Source: Alphaproteobacteria bacterium
GTDB lineage: Bacteria; Myxococcota_A; UBA796; GCA-2862545
Direction: 5' to 3'
Length of the DNA: 64,000 nucleotides
Assembly (NCBI GenBank): GCA_020632925.1
Contig: JACKER010000018.1
Location: 62,001-126,000, forward strand
Part shown: positions 51,900 to 61,018 of the stretch, one piece after another
Numbering within the stretch: the stretch's first letter is position 1
How the letters are laid out: every line of letters begins with the position of its first letter
Program-made: the position numbers and the translations under genes
The notes under the pieces: generated by a model
Told to the model about the DNA's origin: nothing
What the model saw: only the letters and a program-made list of their open reading frames with translations
Database searches by the model: none

Positions 51900-54800
51900 C
51901 TACTCCAGCTCCCAGCGGGCGAGCACATCTACCCCGTAGGCGCCCCCGATGGGCAGCACCCGGTCGCGTTGCTGCGTGGCATACCACCCCGACAGGCTCC
52001 AGATGCCACCGATCTTGCGGCTGGCGGCGACGTAGCTGTCTTCCGGGTGGACGAGGTTGAGTTCCCACTTGAGGTCGACCTGGCCGAGATCGTCGAGGCG
52101 CTTCTCGATGAGCAGCCGCGGATCGGGGGAGTACTGACCGCGTGCGTTCACGCCCGTCGCGAGATCGATGCGGTCGAAGAGCAGCTCGGGGATCTGGGTG
52201 CCGAGCTCGCCCGCCTGCCCGCTGACGAAGAAGTCGGTGACGATGAGGTCGGCCATGCTCTGCGCGACCGCGGACGACAGCTCTCCGAGCTCCTCGAGCT
52301 GATCGGTCGTCATGCCGAACCACAGCAGCGCGTTCACGTCGGCCTGCGGCAGGGGTGGGTCGCTGCGGGTGACCGTGTGCCAGTCCGAGAACGGCCCCAC
52401 GACCTGGTAGTCGACGCGGTACTGTTGGTCCTGGTTCGCGATGTCGGTGAGCAGGGAGAAGTCGAGCTGCGGATCCCAGCTCCACGGGTCGTTCCAGAGC
52501 AGGACCGCCCGGTCGATGCGGAACTCGCGGTCCTGCAGGAACACGAGGCCCTCGTCCACGGTCACGGTCCCGACGAGGCCGGGGCGCACGGTGTCGCCGA
52601 TGATCCGGAGGTCCGCGGACGCGACGCCCTCGGCCACGTTGTTCCGTAGGAAGATCGAGCGGTCGGCCGCGATGTGGACGTTGAGGCTGAAGAGCGGCTC
52701 CTCGTCGTAGGTGGTGGCGGGGTCGACCAACATCTCGTCGCGGTACTCGACGACCCAGTCCTCCCAATCGATGCGGTCGGCGAAGGTCATGTCCGAGACC
52801 TCGATGTCGCCGGACATCAGCAGGGCACCGACGGGGCCGTCGAAGCGGAAGTCGCCGTCGCCGATGGCGGGGGGCAGCGACTCCACCCACTGCACCTCGG
52901 CGTCGCGCACGGACATGCCGAGGTCGTACCGGGTGGGGATCCAGTCGCGCGCGTCGATCGTGCCCGACCCGCTGAAGGTCCCGCCGCCCAGCCCGCCCTC
53001 GACCGAGAGGAGATCGATCCGATCCTCGCGGATCTCGAGGTGCGCCCGAGTGTCCTCGAACGCGAGCGGGGCGCTGCTGTGGCGCAGCAGATCCGCCGCC
53101 ACGTCCACCTCGACCACCGCCTCCACGTTCGGCCGCGACCCCTCGACGTGCAGGTCCACGACCGCCACGCCGTTGGCCTTCTGCAGGCCAGGGACGACGG
53201 CGCGGAGCAGGTCGATGTCCACCACGCCCTGGCCGGACACGGCGAGCGCGTCGCCGCCCTCCGCGGACAACCGCAGGTCCGTGTCACCCCCGGCCAGCCC
53301 GATGTCCTGCGCGCGGAAGCTGTTGCCGTCCTGGTCGTAGATCCAGGGGACCTGGTTGTGCAGGTCGTGCTTGCCGTACTTCACGGCGACGTCGTCGAGC
53401 TGCGAGCGGAGCGTGACCGGTGACCAGGCCTCACCGAAGTGCCCCGACACGTCCATCTTGCCGCTCACGAGCGCGGTGATGGGCGAGCCGTCGGCACCCA
53501 CCGGGTAGAACAGGTGCGCGGGCAACTTCCGCAGGTCGGCGGTCAGCGCATAGGGCTGCTCGCCCCACAGACCCAGCGTGCCGTCGACGCGGGCGGTGCC
53601 ACCGAGCAGGTCGCCGACGTAGTGCGCGACGCCGCCCTCGCTCGTGACGCGGATCACCGAGTCGTCCGCGTGGGTGTCCTCGTAGGTCAGCCCCGTCAGC
53701 GTGATGCGGCCTTCGGGGCTCGGGTCGAACAGGGTGTTCGTGATCCGCGCGTGCGCCGCGAGCTTGCCCTTCATCGGCAGCTCGTAGGGCATGAGGCGGT
53801 CCAGCGTCGCGAGGTCGAAGCCGTCCGCGATCAGCTCCATGTCGAGCTTCCACTTCCGCTCGACGCTGCCGCGGAGCGTGAGGCCCGTCTGCCCGCCTTC
53901 GCGGCGCACGCGCAGGTCGTCGAGCGTGAACAGGCCCTGGTCCATGTATCCGTGGGCCTCGCCCGTGGGGAAGTGCTCGCCGTAGATCTCGGCGTCCCGG
54001 AAGAACAGGTCGGCCTGGCCGTCCATGTCGAACAGCGGGCCCTTCAGCCACAGGGTGCCGGTCAGGTCTCCCTTGAGCCCATCGAGGCCCACGAACATGT
54101 GGACCATGTCCTCGACGCGACCCTTGTCCACCGTGATCGCGGTGTCCATCGAGATCGGGCTGCGGAAGTCGATGGCGTACCGGCCGCCGTAGGTGGAGTC
54201 GTCGAGCTCGGCCCGCGCGCCGATGAGCTCGATGGACTTGAGTCGAGGGGAGTGGAGGTCGGCGACGAGGTGATCGGCATAGTGGATGCCCAGGACCTCG
54301 AAGTCGCGCACGTCCCCGTCGCCCGTGAACTCGAGCTGGTTGAACGGGCCCGCGATCCGGCCACTGACCCTCCCCGTGCCCTTCAGGCCCACGTCGGCGA
54401 GCGGCTTGAAGTCGGACAGGTCGGCGCGGTCGAGGTCGAAGCGGAGGTCGAGCGGGCCCTTGGGGCCGAAGCCGATGTCGACCGTCATCGAGCCCCCGCT
54501 CCGGGGACCCCGCACGTCGGGGGCCTCGAGGAAGATGTGGTCCTTCTCGAGCACCAGGTTCCCCTTGGCGTGCGCGTGGGGGATGTCGAGGAGGAGCTCG
54601 ACCCCGCGCGACTCGAGGGGCCGATCGCCGACGTGGAGCTGCGCCACGCCGAACTCGAAGTCCCCCTCGATCCTGAGCGGGTTCAACGTGCCCTCGCACG
54701 CGATCTCGGCGTCGCCGCGGAAGTCCACCCACGGGGTGGGTGCGGCGTCGAAGGCCTGGAGCAGGGGCAGCAGGCGGGTGTCGTCCATCGTGACGTGCCC

Positions 54801-55883
54801 GTCCACCAGCCGCTTGTCGGGGGTGATCGTCCCCCAGGCCACGATGCGCCCGTCCGCCCACGGCACCACGGCCTGCTCGATGCGGATGCCGTCCTTGCGG
54901 ACCACCGCGGACGCCATGAGCTCGCCGAGCTCGTACGTGAGGAGGGGCGTGAACACGCCCGGGACGTCCAGCCCGAGCTGAGCCCCCGAGACGGAGACCC
55001 AGGCCGTCGGGTCCTTGGGGGTGCCCCGGACCACCAGATCGGCGTCCACGAACCCGTGCGCGGCGCGGGGAGGGGTGAGCGCGGGGTTGATCTCCTCGAG
55101 GTCGGCCCGGAGCGACACCTCCGACGACACCTCGCCCTGGAGCGGGATCGTGGCCCGACCGTGGACGTCGAGCACGCGGGTGTCCAGGGTGAAGTCCGGG
55201 ATCTCGATGACGTCGGGGCCCAGCACGAGGTCGGGGAGGGTGAGCGAGCTGCTGTCACCGAGCCCCTTGATCCGGTAGCGGAGCTGGGCGGTGAGGTCGG
55301 ACTTCGGCCCGCGGGTGGGGAGCAGGTCGATGTCGTCCACCTCGACGAACCCGAGGTCGTCGGCGAAGTCGACGTGGACGAGGCCGTCGTTCACGCGCAG
55401 GCTGGCCCAGGGCAGCCGCTTGAGGGGCTTCGGGTTCTCGGCCTTCTTGAGGTTGCGGAACTCCCGGAGCTTTCCGTCCTTCTCGACGTGGAGCATGACC
55501 GCGGGGCTCTGGAGCGCGAGCTGCCCGATGCCGACGCCCCCGTCCCGCAGGACGACGGGGATCCGCACCCGCTCGGCGGACAGGATGGTGTCGCCCGTCG
55601 GCGCGTGGAACACGTGCAGCCCGTAGGCGTCGACGCCCGGGGGCCAGAAGCGGATCCGCACGTCGTTGAGCGTGACCTCCTCGCCGAGCTGCCCCTCGAG
55701 GACCGTCTCGACCAGCTTGACCGCGCGGTTGCGGAAGTCGTCGGACCGCACCCAGCCCACGATCAGCGCCAGCACGGCCAACACGAGCAGCACCGAGGTC
55801 TGGAACAGGCGCGCGACCAGCCTCCGCAGACACCCCGGCCGCTTCTTCGGCGGCGGCTTCGGGCTGGCGGAGGGGTCGTTCAT
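51900..55883 (-). CDS. tamB: TamB-like translocation/assembly-module protein
   Basis: 1327 residues. One N-terminal membrane anchor (SVLLVLAVLALIVGW, 30-44) is followed by an AsmA-like start and a very long periplasmic beta-rich region, expected to form a hydrophobic groove from inner to outer membrane. The C-terminal 340 residues are the DUF490 domain (DRSIFLRNNVAEGVASADLR, QADVNALLWFGMTTDQLEEL). They end GGAYGVDVLARWELE, with the terminal strand typical of TamB. TamB proteins work with TamA in outer-membrane protein or lipid delivery; newer work on AsmA-like proteins favours phospholipid transport. The ATG at 55883 is 103 bases from tRNA-Gly. Confidence 0.93.
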   Translation of the reverse strand: MNDPSASPKPPPKKRPGCLRRLVARLFQTSVLLVLAVLALIVGWVRSDDFRNRAVKLVETVLEGQLGEEVTLNDVRIRFWPPGVDAYGLHVFHAPTGDTILSAERVRIPVVLRDGGVGIGQLALQSPAVMLHVEKDGKLREFRNLKKAENPKPLKRLPWASLRVNDGLVHVDFADDLGFVEVDDIDLLPTRGPKSDLTAQLRYRIKGLGDSSSLTLPDLVLGPDVIEIPDFTLDTRVLDVHGRATIPLQGEVSSEVSLRADLEEINPALTPPRAAHGFVDADLVVRGTPKDPTAWVSVSGAQLGLDVPGVFTPLLTYELGELMASAVVRKDGIRIEQAVVPWADGRIVAWGTITPDKRLVDGHVTMDDTRLLPLLQAFDAAPTPWVDFRGDAEIACEGTLNPLRIEGDFEFGVAQLHVGDRPLESRGVELLLDIPHAHAKGNLVLEKDHIFLEAPDVRGPRSGGSMTVDIGFGPKGPLDLRFDLDRADLSDFKPLADVGLKGTGRVSGRIAGPFNQLEFTGDGDVRDFEVLGIHYADHLVADLHSPRLKSIELIGARAELDDSTYGGRYAIDFRSPISMDTAITVDKGRVEDMVHMFVGLDGLKGDLTGTLWLKGPLFDMDGQADLFFRDAEIYGEHFPTGEAHGYMDQGLFTLDDLRVRREGGQTGLTLRGSVERKWKLDMELIADGFDLATLDRLMPYELPMKGKLAAHARITNTLFDPSPEGRITLTGLTYEDTHADDSVIRVTSEGGVAHYVGDLLGGTARVDGTLGLWGEQPYALTADLRKLPAHLFYPVGADGSPITALVSGKMDVSGHFGEAWSPVTLRSQLDDVAVKYGKHDLHNQVPWIYDQDGNSFRAQDIGLAGGDTDLRLSAEGGDALAVSGQGVVDIDLLRAVVPGLQKANGVAVVDLHVEGSRPNVEAVVEVDVAADLLRHSSAPLAFEDTRAHLEIREDRIDLLSVEGGLGGGTFSGSGTIDARDWIPTRYDLGMSVRDAEVQWVESLPPAIGDGDFRFDGPVGALLMSGDIEVSDMTFADRIDWEDWVVEYRDEMLVDPATTYDEEPLFSLNVHIAADRSIFLRNNVAEGVASADLRIIGDTVRPGLVGTVTVDEGLVFLQDREFRIDRAVLLWNDPWSWDPQLDFSLLTDIANQDQQYRVDYQVVGPFSDWHTVTRSDPPLPQADVNALLWFGMTTDQLEELGELSSAVAQSMADLIVTDFFVSGQAGELGTQIPELLFDRIDLATGVNARGQYSPDPRLLIEKRLDDLGQVDLKWELNLVHPEDSYVAASRKIGGIWSLSGWYATQQRDRVLPIGGAYGVDVLARWELE

Positions 55884-55903
55884 GCGGCGCTCGTCTCACC
55901 TAA

Positions 55904-55919
55904 CGACACCTGGGTGTCG
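55904..55919. other. short perfect hairpin between tRNA-Gly and tamB
   Basis: CGACACC-TG-GGTGTCG is a 7-bp inverted repeat with a two-base loop, 20 bases before the tamB ATG. On the minus strand it follows tRNA-Gly. It may be a weak terminator or a protein-binding site. Confidence 0.4.
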
Positions 55920-55986
55920 CGGGAGCGCCGGTCACTTCGCGTCATCGTCGAGCGCGGTGGGGGCCGGTCCGACGGTGGGAGAGGAG

Positions 55987-56059
55987 AGCGGGCGACGAGA
56001 TTCGAACTCGCGACACCAAGCTTGGGAAGCTTGTACTCTACCAGCTGAGCTACGCCCGC
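55987..56059 (-). tRNA. tRNA-Gly (CCC anticodon)
   Basis: On the minus strand the acceptor GCGGGCG pairs with CGCCCGC, the D arm contains GCTCAGCTGGTAGAGT, the anticodon stem CAAGC/GCTTG encloses TTCCCAA (anticodon CCC, reading GGG), and the T arm is GCGAG TTCGAAT CTCGT. The discriminator is T, as in bacterial glycine tRNAs. CCA is not encoded. Confidence 0.95.
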
Positions 56060-56069
56060 ATCCTGACCG

Positions 56070-56097
56070 GATCTAACGCGGGGCCACGCGCCGTCAA
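56070..56097 (-). promoter_or_regulatory. promoter for tRNA-Gly
   Basis: On the minus strand TTGACG (56097-56092, five of six) and TAGATC (56075-56070, three of six) are spaced 16 bp, giving a start near 56063, four bases before the tRNA. The -35 overlaps the last codons of the upstream gene. Confidence 0.6.
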
Positions 56098-56627
56098 GCG
56101 CCGTCGAGCCCGAGCGCATCGAGTCCCGCGGGAGCGCAGGGGCCGCAGCCGGACACCTCGCCCGGGTCCGGCACGTTCACGGGGAGATCGTCGCCCTTGG
56201 GCGTGCGCCAGCCCTTGCGGGAGTAGAGCCTGGCCTTCGCGTCCCCGCTGCCGAGCTCGAGGCACAGGTCGAAGCCCGGGGGCGCCTCTGTTGCGCCGCA
56301 CGCCCAGGTGCGGACGGGGACCTCGATCCGGCGGCCCTCCTGCGGCAGGTCGACCACGAGCTTGGCGCCGTCGCGGGACCAGCCGAACACCTCGCCCGCG
56401 AAGCGGTACTTCGAGGACGCGCCCGTGGTGCCCCGTCGCTTGCCGGCCACGTCCAGCGGGACGAGGTACCGCACCATGTCCCGGTCGTCCTTGCGCGCGC
56501 GATCGACCCACACGCGGTTGGCGAACAGCTTGGGGTCGTCGCTCGGACCCGTGGACCACCAGGACCACGCGCCGTACCCCAGCCCGACCACGGCGAGCGG
56601 GATGGCGAGCAAGAAGGGCTTTCGCAT
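56094..56627 (-). CDS. membrane-anchored hypothetical protein
   Basis: 177 residues from ATG 56627, with GGAGG well placed upstream. Residues 5-24 (FLLAIPLAVVGLGYGAWSWW) are one N-terminal membrane segment; the rest should be periplasmic. The body has strand-like stretches (VRYLVPLDVAGKRRG, KYRFAGEVFGWSRDGAKLVV) and four cysteines, including the close pair CGPC near the C-terminus (VSGCGPCAPAG). CxxC may be redox-active or metal-binding, but no thioredoxin fold is evident. Family not recognised. It lies 41 bases after ppx. Confidence 0.72.
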   Translation of the reverse strand: MRKPFLLAIPLAVVGLGYGAWSWWSTGPSDDPKLFANRVWVDRARKDDRDMVRYLVPLDVAGKRRGTTGASSKYRFAGEVFGWSRDGAKLVVDLPQEGRRIEVPVRTWACGATEAPPGFDLCLELGSGDAKARLYSRKGWRTPKGDDLPVNVPDPGEVSGCGPCAPAGLDALGLDGA

Positions 56628-56668
56628 CGTGCACCTCCGACCCCGAGCCTACGGCGGTCGGAGCGGAA

Positions 56669-57574
56669 CTACTGCAACAACCCGAAGCGGAGCCCGCGAT
56701 CCGAGACCAGCAGCTCGTCGGCGTTCGCGGCGGAGAGCACCGACAGCAGGATGGTCGCGCCCGCGAGGAGGTAGTCCGCGCGCTCGGGGCTCGGGCGGGC
56801 CAGCGCGAGGCGACCGGCGCGATCGGCGCCCGCGAGCGCGGTGGCCTGTCGGCGGAGCGTCGCCGCGGACAGGCGGCTGCCGTGCACGCGCGCGCTGTCG
56901 TAGGCCTCGAGCTCCAGCGCCATCGCCGCCAGCGTCGTCACCGTGCCGGCCACGCCGATCACCGTGCCGACCGCGGACAGCGAGACCCGGCCGACCTCGA
57001 TGCGCACGTGGTCCGCCATGGCCGCGATGCCGTCGGCGTCGAAGCGGTCGGGGACGGCACCCTTCACGCCGAGGAAGCGCTCCGTGAGCCGGATGCTGCC
57101 GATCTCGAGCGAGACGCGGTCGCGGAGGTTCGTCGCGTCGCCCTGGACCAGCTCCGTCGAGCCGCCGCCGAGGTCGACCACCAGCAACGGTGGTGTGGGC
57201 GCCGGCAGGTCCACGAGCGCGCCCCGCCAGGTGAGCAGGGCCTCCTCCTCGCCCGACACGATGCGCACCCGCAGCCCGATGTCTCGCTGGATCCTCGCGA
57301 AGAAGGTCTCCGCGTTCAGCGCGCGCCGCGCGGCGCTCGTGGCCACGGCGCGCACGCTCCAGGGCTCGATGCCGAAGGTCCGGGCGGTGGCGGCGTACGC
57401 CTCGAGCACCTTCTCCGCGGCCTGGAGCCGGTCGGGCGCCATCACCCCGCGCTCCCCGAGCCCGCGGCCGAGCCCGACCACCCTGACCTCGTCGTGAACC
57501 ACGCGCCCGTCGGCGTCCACGATGCACAGCAGGAGCGAGTTGCTCCCGATGTCGATGGCCGCCCGGTGGGTCAC
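56669..57574 (-). CDS. Ppx/GppA-family phosphatase
   Basis: 301 residues, the short form of the family without the C-terminal HD domain. The actin-like ATPase fold shows DIGSNSLLLCIVD (8-20), VRAVATSAARRA (phosphate loop 2), IVSGEEEALLTWRGA (with the catalytic Glu), VDLGGGSTELVQG and GVAGTVTTLAAMAL. Members hydrolyse polyphosphate (exopolyphosphatase) or pppGpp; the short single-domain form cannot be told apart by sequence alone. The GTG at 57574 overlaps the tolB stop (GTGA), tying it to the tol operon. Confidence 0.92.
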   Translation of the reverse strand: MTHRAAIDIGSNSLLLCIVDADGRVVHDEVRVVGLGRGLGERGVMAPDRLQAAEKVLEAYAATARTFGIEPWSVRAVATSAARRALNAETFFARIQRDIGLRVRIVSGEEEALLTWRGALVDLPAPTPPLLVVDLGGGSTELVQGDATNLRDRVSLEIGSIRLTERFLGVKGAVPDRFDADGIAAMADHVRIEVGRVSLSAVGTVIGVAGTVTTLAAMALELEAYDSARVHGSRLSAATLRRQATALAGADRAGRLALARPSPERADYLLAGATILLSVLSAANADELLVSDRGLRFGLLQ

Positions 57575-58863
57575 GGGGCCGCGGGCGCCCACGCCGGCTG
57601 CGTCCAGCCCCCGGACTCCGTGAGGCGGGACTGGTGCCGACCGTCGGCGGTGCTGATCCACAGCTCGCTGCGGCCGGTGCGCGTGCTCGAGAACACGACG
57701 TACTTGCTGTCGGGCGACCAGGTGGGATCCTCGTTGTCGCCCATGTCCTGCGTGATCCGCGTCACGTTCTTCGTCTCGAGGTCGGCCACGAGCACGTCGA
57801 ACCCGCTGGGGCTGCGGCTGACGTAGGCCACCTTGGTGCCGTCGGGGCTCACCACCGGGTCGACGTTGAAGTCGCCGGCGAAGGTCAGCCGCGTCGCTTC
57901 GCCTCCGCCGACGGGCATCCGGTAGATCTGCGATCCACCGCTGCGCTCCGACGCGAACACGATGTCGGCGCCGCCCGGCACGAAGTCGGGGCTCACGTCG
58001 ATGCCGCCACCGCTCGTGAGCCGACGGATCTCGGTGCCGGTGCGTGCGTCCACCAGGAACACGTCGCTGTCCCCTTCGACGCTGCGCGCCAGCGCGAGCT
58101 TGGTGCCGTCCGGCGAGAAGTCGGGGGAGGTGTTGACGCCCTTGACGTTGCTGATGGTGCGGGTGCGACCCGTGCCCAGGTCCTTCACGTACAGATCGGG
58201 GTTCGCCTTCTTGTACGAGGTCCACGCGATCTGGCTCCCGTCGGGGCTCCAGGCGGGGGAGAGGTTGATGGCGCCATTGCGGGTCACCGGCGTGACGCCG
58301 TGCCCGTCGAGGTCCATCAGGTAGATCTCCTTGTTCCCCGTCTTGGTGCCGACCGCGGCGAGACGCGAGCCGAACACGCCGGGCGAGCCCGTGGTCGCGA
58401 GCAGCACCTGGTTCGCGATCGCGTGACCGAGCTGGCGCGCGCCCTCCGCGGTGGACCGGAAGCGCTTCGAGGCCAGCTTCTGGCTGCCGGGGACATAGTA
58501 CACGTACACGTCCGCGCACATCTTGCTGCCGCCGGGGTCGCAGGCCGCGTGCCCCGCCGGGTACACCCGGGTCTTGACGAGGACCGTCGTCTTGATGAGC
58601 GTCCAGGCGTTCATGTCGAACTGGCCTGGCTCGACGCCCTTGCCCTTCTCGACGTACCCCGAGGGGTTCTGCATCTCGAAGTAGCCGGAGAACTCGAGGT
58701 CGTGGAACACGACGCTCCAGATCTCCTCGGCGAGCGCGGCGGGCTCGGTCGCGGGGAGCTGCGGCTTGGGCACCGCCATCGGGATGTCCGCGCTGCCGGG
58801 GACGTCGATGATGATGCCCTGGGCGAGGGCGCTCTGGCAGAGCGCGAGCAGGATCGGGGTCAT
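57571..58863 (-). CDS. tolB: Tol-Pal system protein TolB
   Basis: 430 residues. The signal peptide ILLALCQSALAQG is cut near 15. An alpha/beta D1 domain (about 20-150; LEFSGYFEMQNPSGYV, VYYVPGSQKLASKRF) precedes a six-blade propeller with WD-like repeats: NLSPAWSPDGSQIAWTSY, NTSPDFSPDGTKLALARS, DVDPVVSPDGTKVAYVSRS-type blades and EDPTWSPDSKYVVFSS. TolB is periplasmic and shuttles between TolA and Pal during outer-membrane constriction. It lies 25 bases after tolA. Pal, normally next, is missing here; a Ppx/GppA gene takes its place. Confidence 0.95.
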   Translation of the reverse strand: MTPILLALCQSALAQGIIIDVPGSADIPMAVPKPQLPATEPAALAEEIWSVVFHDLEFSGYFEMQNPSGYVEKGKGVEPGQFDMNAWTLIKTTVLVKTRVYPAGHAACDPGGSKMCADVYVYYVPGSQKLASKRFRSTAEGARQLGHAIANQVLLATTGSPGVFGSRLAAVGTKTGNKEIYLMDLDGHGVTPVTRNGAINLSPAWSPDGSQIAWTSYKKANPDLYVKDLGTGRTRTISNVKGVNTSPDFSPDGTKLALARSVEGDSDVFLVDARTGTEIRRLTSGGGIDVSPDFVPGGADIVFASERSGGSQIYRMPVGGGEATRLTFAGDFNVDPVVSPDGTKVAYVSRSPSGFDVLVADLETKNVTRITQDMGDNEDPTWSPDSKYVVFSSTRTGRSELWISTADGRHQSRLTESGGWTQPAWAPAAP

Positions 58864-58888
58864 GGCGGGGTCCTGACTAACCGGGCGG

Positions 58889-59728
58889 TCACGGAGGCGT
58901 GAAGCGGAACCCGACGCCCTGCGCGACGAGTGGCCGGTACTTCTCGGGGGGCAGGGGCAGGCTCGGGATCTCGGAGATGGCGCGCTCGGCGGCCTGATCG
59001 AACGGGATGACCCCCGACGGCTCGGTCACGCTCCAGGTCTTCACGGCACCCGTCGTCGGGTCCATGTCGATCGTCACCAGGCACTGGAGGTTCGGGTTCC
59101 CGTCCGTGATCGCGCTGATCGGCTTGAAGTGCTGCATCAGGATCTTCTGGACCTGGGCGACCCAGCGCTGGAACTCGGGGTCCCCCTTGCTGCCGGCTCC
59201 CAACGCCGCGATCGCGAGGTCGTCGACGCCGTTGGGGTCCGACGCCATGCGATCGACGGTGCCGCTCGGCGCGTCGGCCAGCTCGTCCAGCATCTGCTGG
59301 CGCATCATGTCCTCGAGCATCTTCTGCCGCGCCGAGTCATCGGTGTTCCCCTTGACCTTGGGGTCGGGGACCTTCGTCTTGAACGCGAGATCGCTCTGCT
59401 GGACCGGCGGGGGAGGGGCCTCGGCCTGCACGCCGACCGCCCGATCGACCTTGGACGCGCGCTCCGGCAGCTTGCTCTTGGACTTCGGGAGGCTCACCAC
59501 CGAGACCTCGATCGCGTCGGTGATCGGCGGGGGCGTTGTGGAGCACATGGGGACGAACGCGGAGAGCACGGACACGAAGGCGGTCACGCCCCAGATCGAG
59601 CTGGCCGCCACCGCGTGGAAGACCGCCGAGACCACCGCGAACGGCAGCAGCGACTGCTTCTCCGGGACGAGCGCCGTGCGGAACGGCGTCCCCGGGGTGC
59701 GGCTCGCGACCGGCACCGGCGTGCTCAC
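58889..59728 (-). CDS. tolA: TolA/TonB-like energy transducer
   Basis: 279 residues from GTG 59728, overlapping the tolR stop (GTGA). One hydrophobic segment (about 28-58, LLPFAVVSAVFHAVAASSI) anchors it in the inner membrane, then comes a Pro/Lys/Asp spacer (SKSKLPERASKVDRA, EAPPPPVQQSD). A helix follows, then a TonB/TolA C-terminal domain (about 185-279; GDPEFQRWVAQVQKILMQHF, NLQCLVTIDMDPTTGAVK, FDQAAERAISEIPSLPLPPE). The long Ala/Lys helix of E. coli TolA (421 residues) is absent. It transmits TolQR proton-motive energy to outer-membrane partners. Confidence 0.88.
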   Translation of the reverse strand: MSTPVPVASRTPGTPFRTALVPEKQSLLPFAVVSAVFHAVAASSIWGVTAFVSVLSAFVPMCSTTPPPITDAIEVSVVSLPKSKSKLPERASKVDRAVGVQAEAPPPPVQQSDLAFKTKVPDPKVKGNTDDSARQKMLEDMMRQQMLDELADAPSGTVDRMASDPNGVDDLAIAALGAGSKGDPEFQRWVAQVQKILMQHFKPISAITDGNPNLQCLVTIDMDPTTGAVKTWSVTEPSGVIPFDQAAERAISEIPSLPLPPEKYRPLVAQGVGFRFTPP

Positions 59729-60180
59729 CGACCTTCCTCCACCTCGGGCGCTTCACCGCCCTCGGGATCGAACACCAGACCGACCTTGGGCATGCCCGCC
59801 TGCTTCGCGACCGACAGCAGCTTCACCACGTCGCGGTACGGCAGGGCGCCGTCCGCGCGCAGGAACACGGGCTGATCGGGGTTGGCCTCCGCGATGGCCC
59901 GCAGACGCAGCGGCAGCTCGTCGACCGAGAAGGGAGTGTCCTGGTCGTTGAGGAAGATCTGGTGGTCCGCGGTCATCGACAGGACGAGCTGGTCGTCCTC
60001 CGCCATGTCCAGCGGAGGCGCTTCGGCCTGCGGCAGATCGATCTCCACGCCCGAGTTGTTCAGCATCGGCGCCGTCACCATGAAGATGATGAGGAGGACC
60101 AGCATCACGTCGACGAGCGGCGTGACGTTGATCTCCGACATCGTCTGCCCTGGTTGGTTTCCGCCTCCGGACATGCCCAT
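59725..60180 (-). CDS. tolR: TolR/ExbD-family proton-channel subunit
   Basis: 151 residues. One membrane helix after MSEINVTPLVDVMLVLLIIF holds the conserved proton-carrying Asp (in LVDVML). A periplasmic domain follows with VEIDLPQAEAPPLDM, FLNDQDTPFSVDEL and VFLRADGALPYRDVVKLLSV. It forms the motor with TolQ that energises TolA. The ATG at 60180 is eight bases after the tolQ stop. The order tolQ, tolR, tolA, tolB supports the Tol rather than the Exb assignment. Confidence 0.95.
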   Translation of the reverse strand: MGMSGGGNQPGQTMSEINVTPLVDVMLVLLIIFMVTAPMLNNSGVEIDLPQAEAPPLDMAEDDQLVLSMTADHQIFLNDQDTPFSVDELPLRLRAIAEANPDQPVFLRADGALPYRDVVKLLSVAKQAGMPKVGLVFDPEGGEAPEVEEGR

Positions 60181-60188
60181 GCTTCACC

Positions 60189-60890
<702 letters not shown>

Positions 60891-61018
60891 GCACCCCTCC
60901 ACCTGGTCCAGCGCAGGATGACGGCGCCGAACCTGACCGGGGCTCGTATTCCGGTGGATCCCGTCCCGCCATCCGCCCGGTTCGGCGTACCGGCGCGTCT
61001 TCGGGGCTTCGCGCTCCC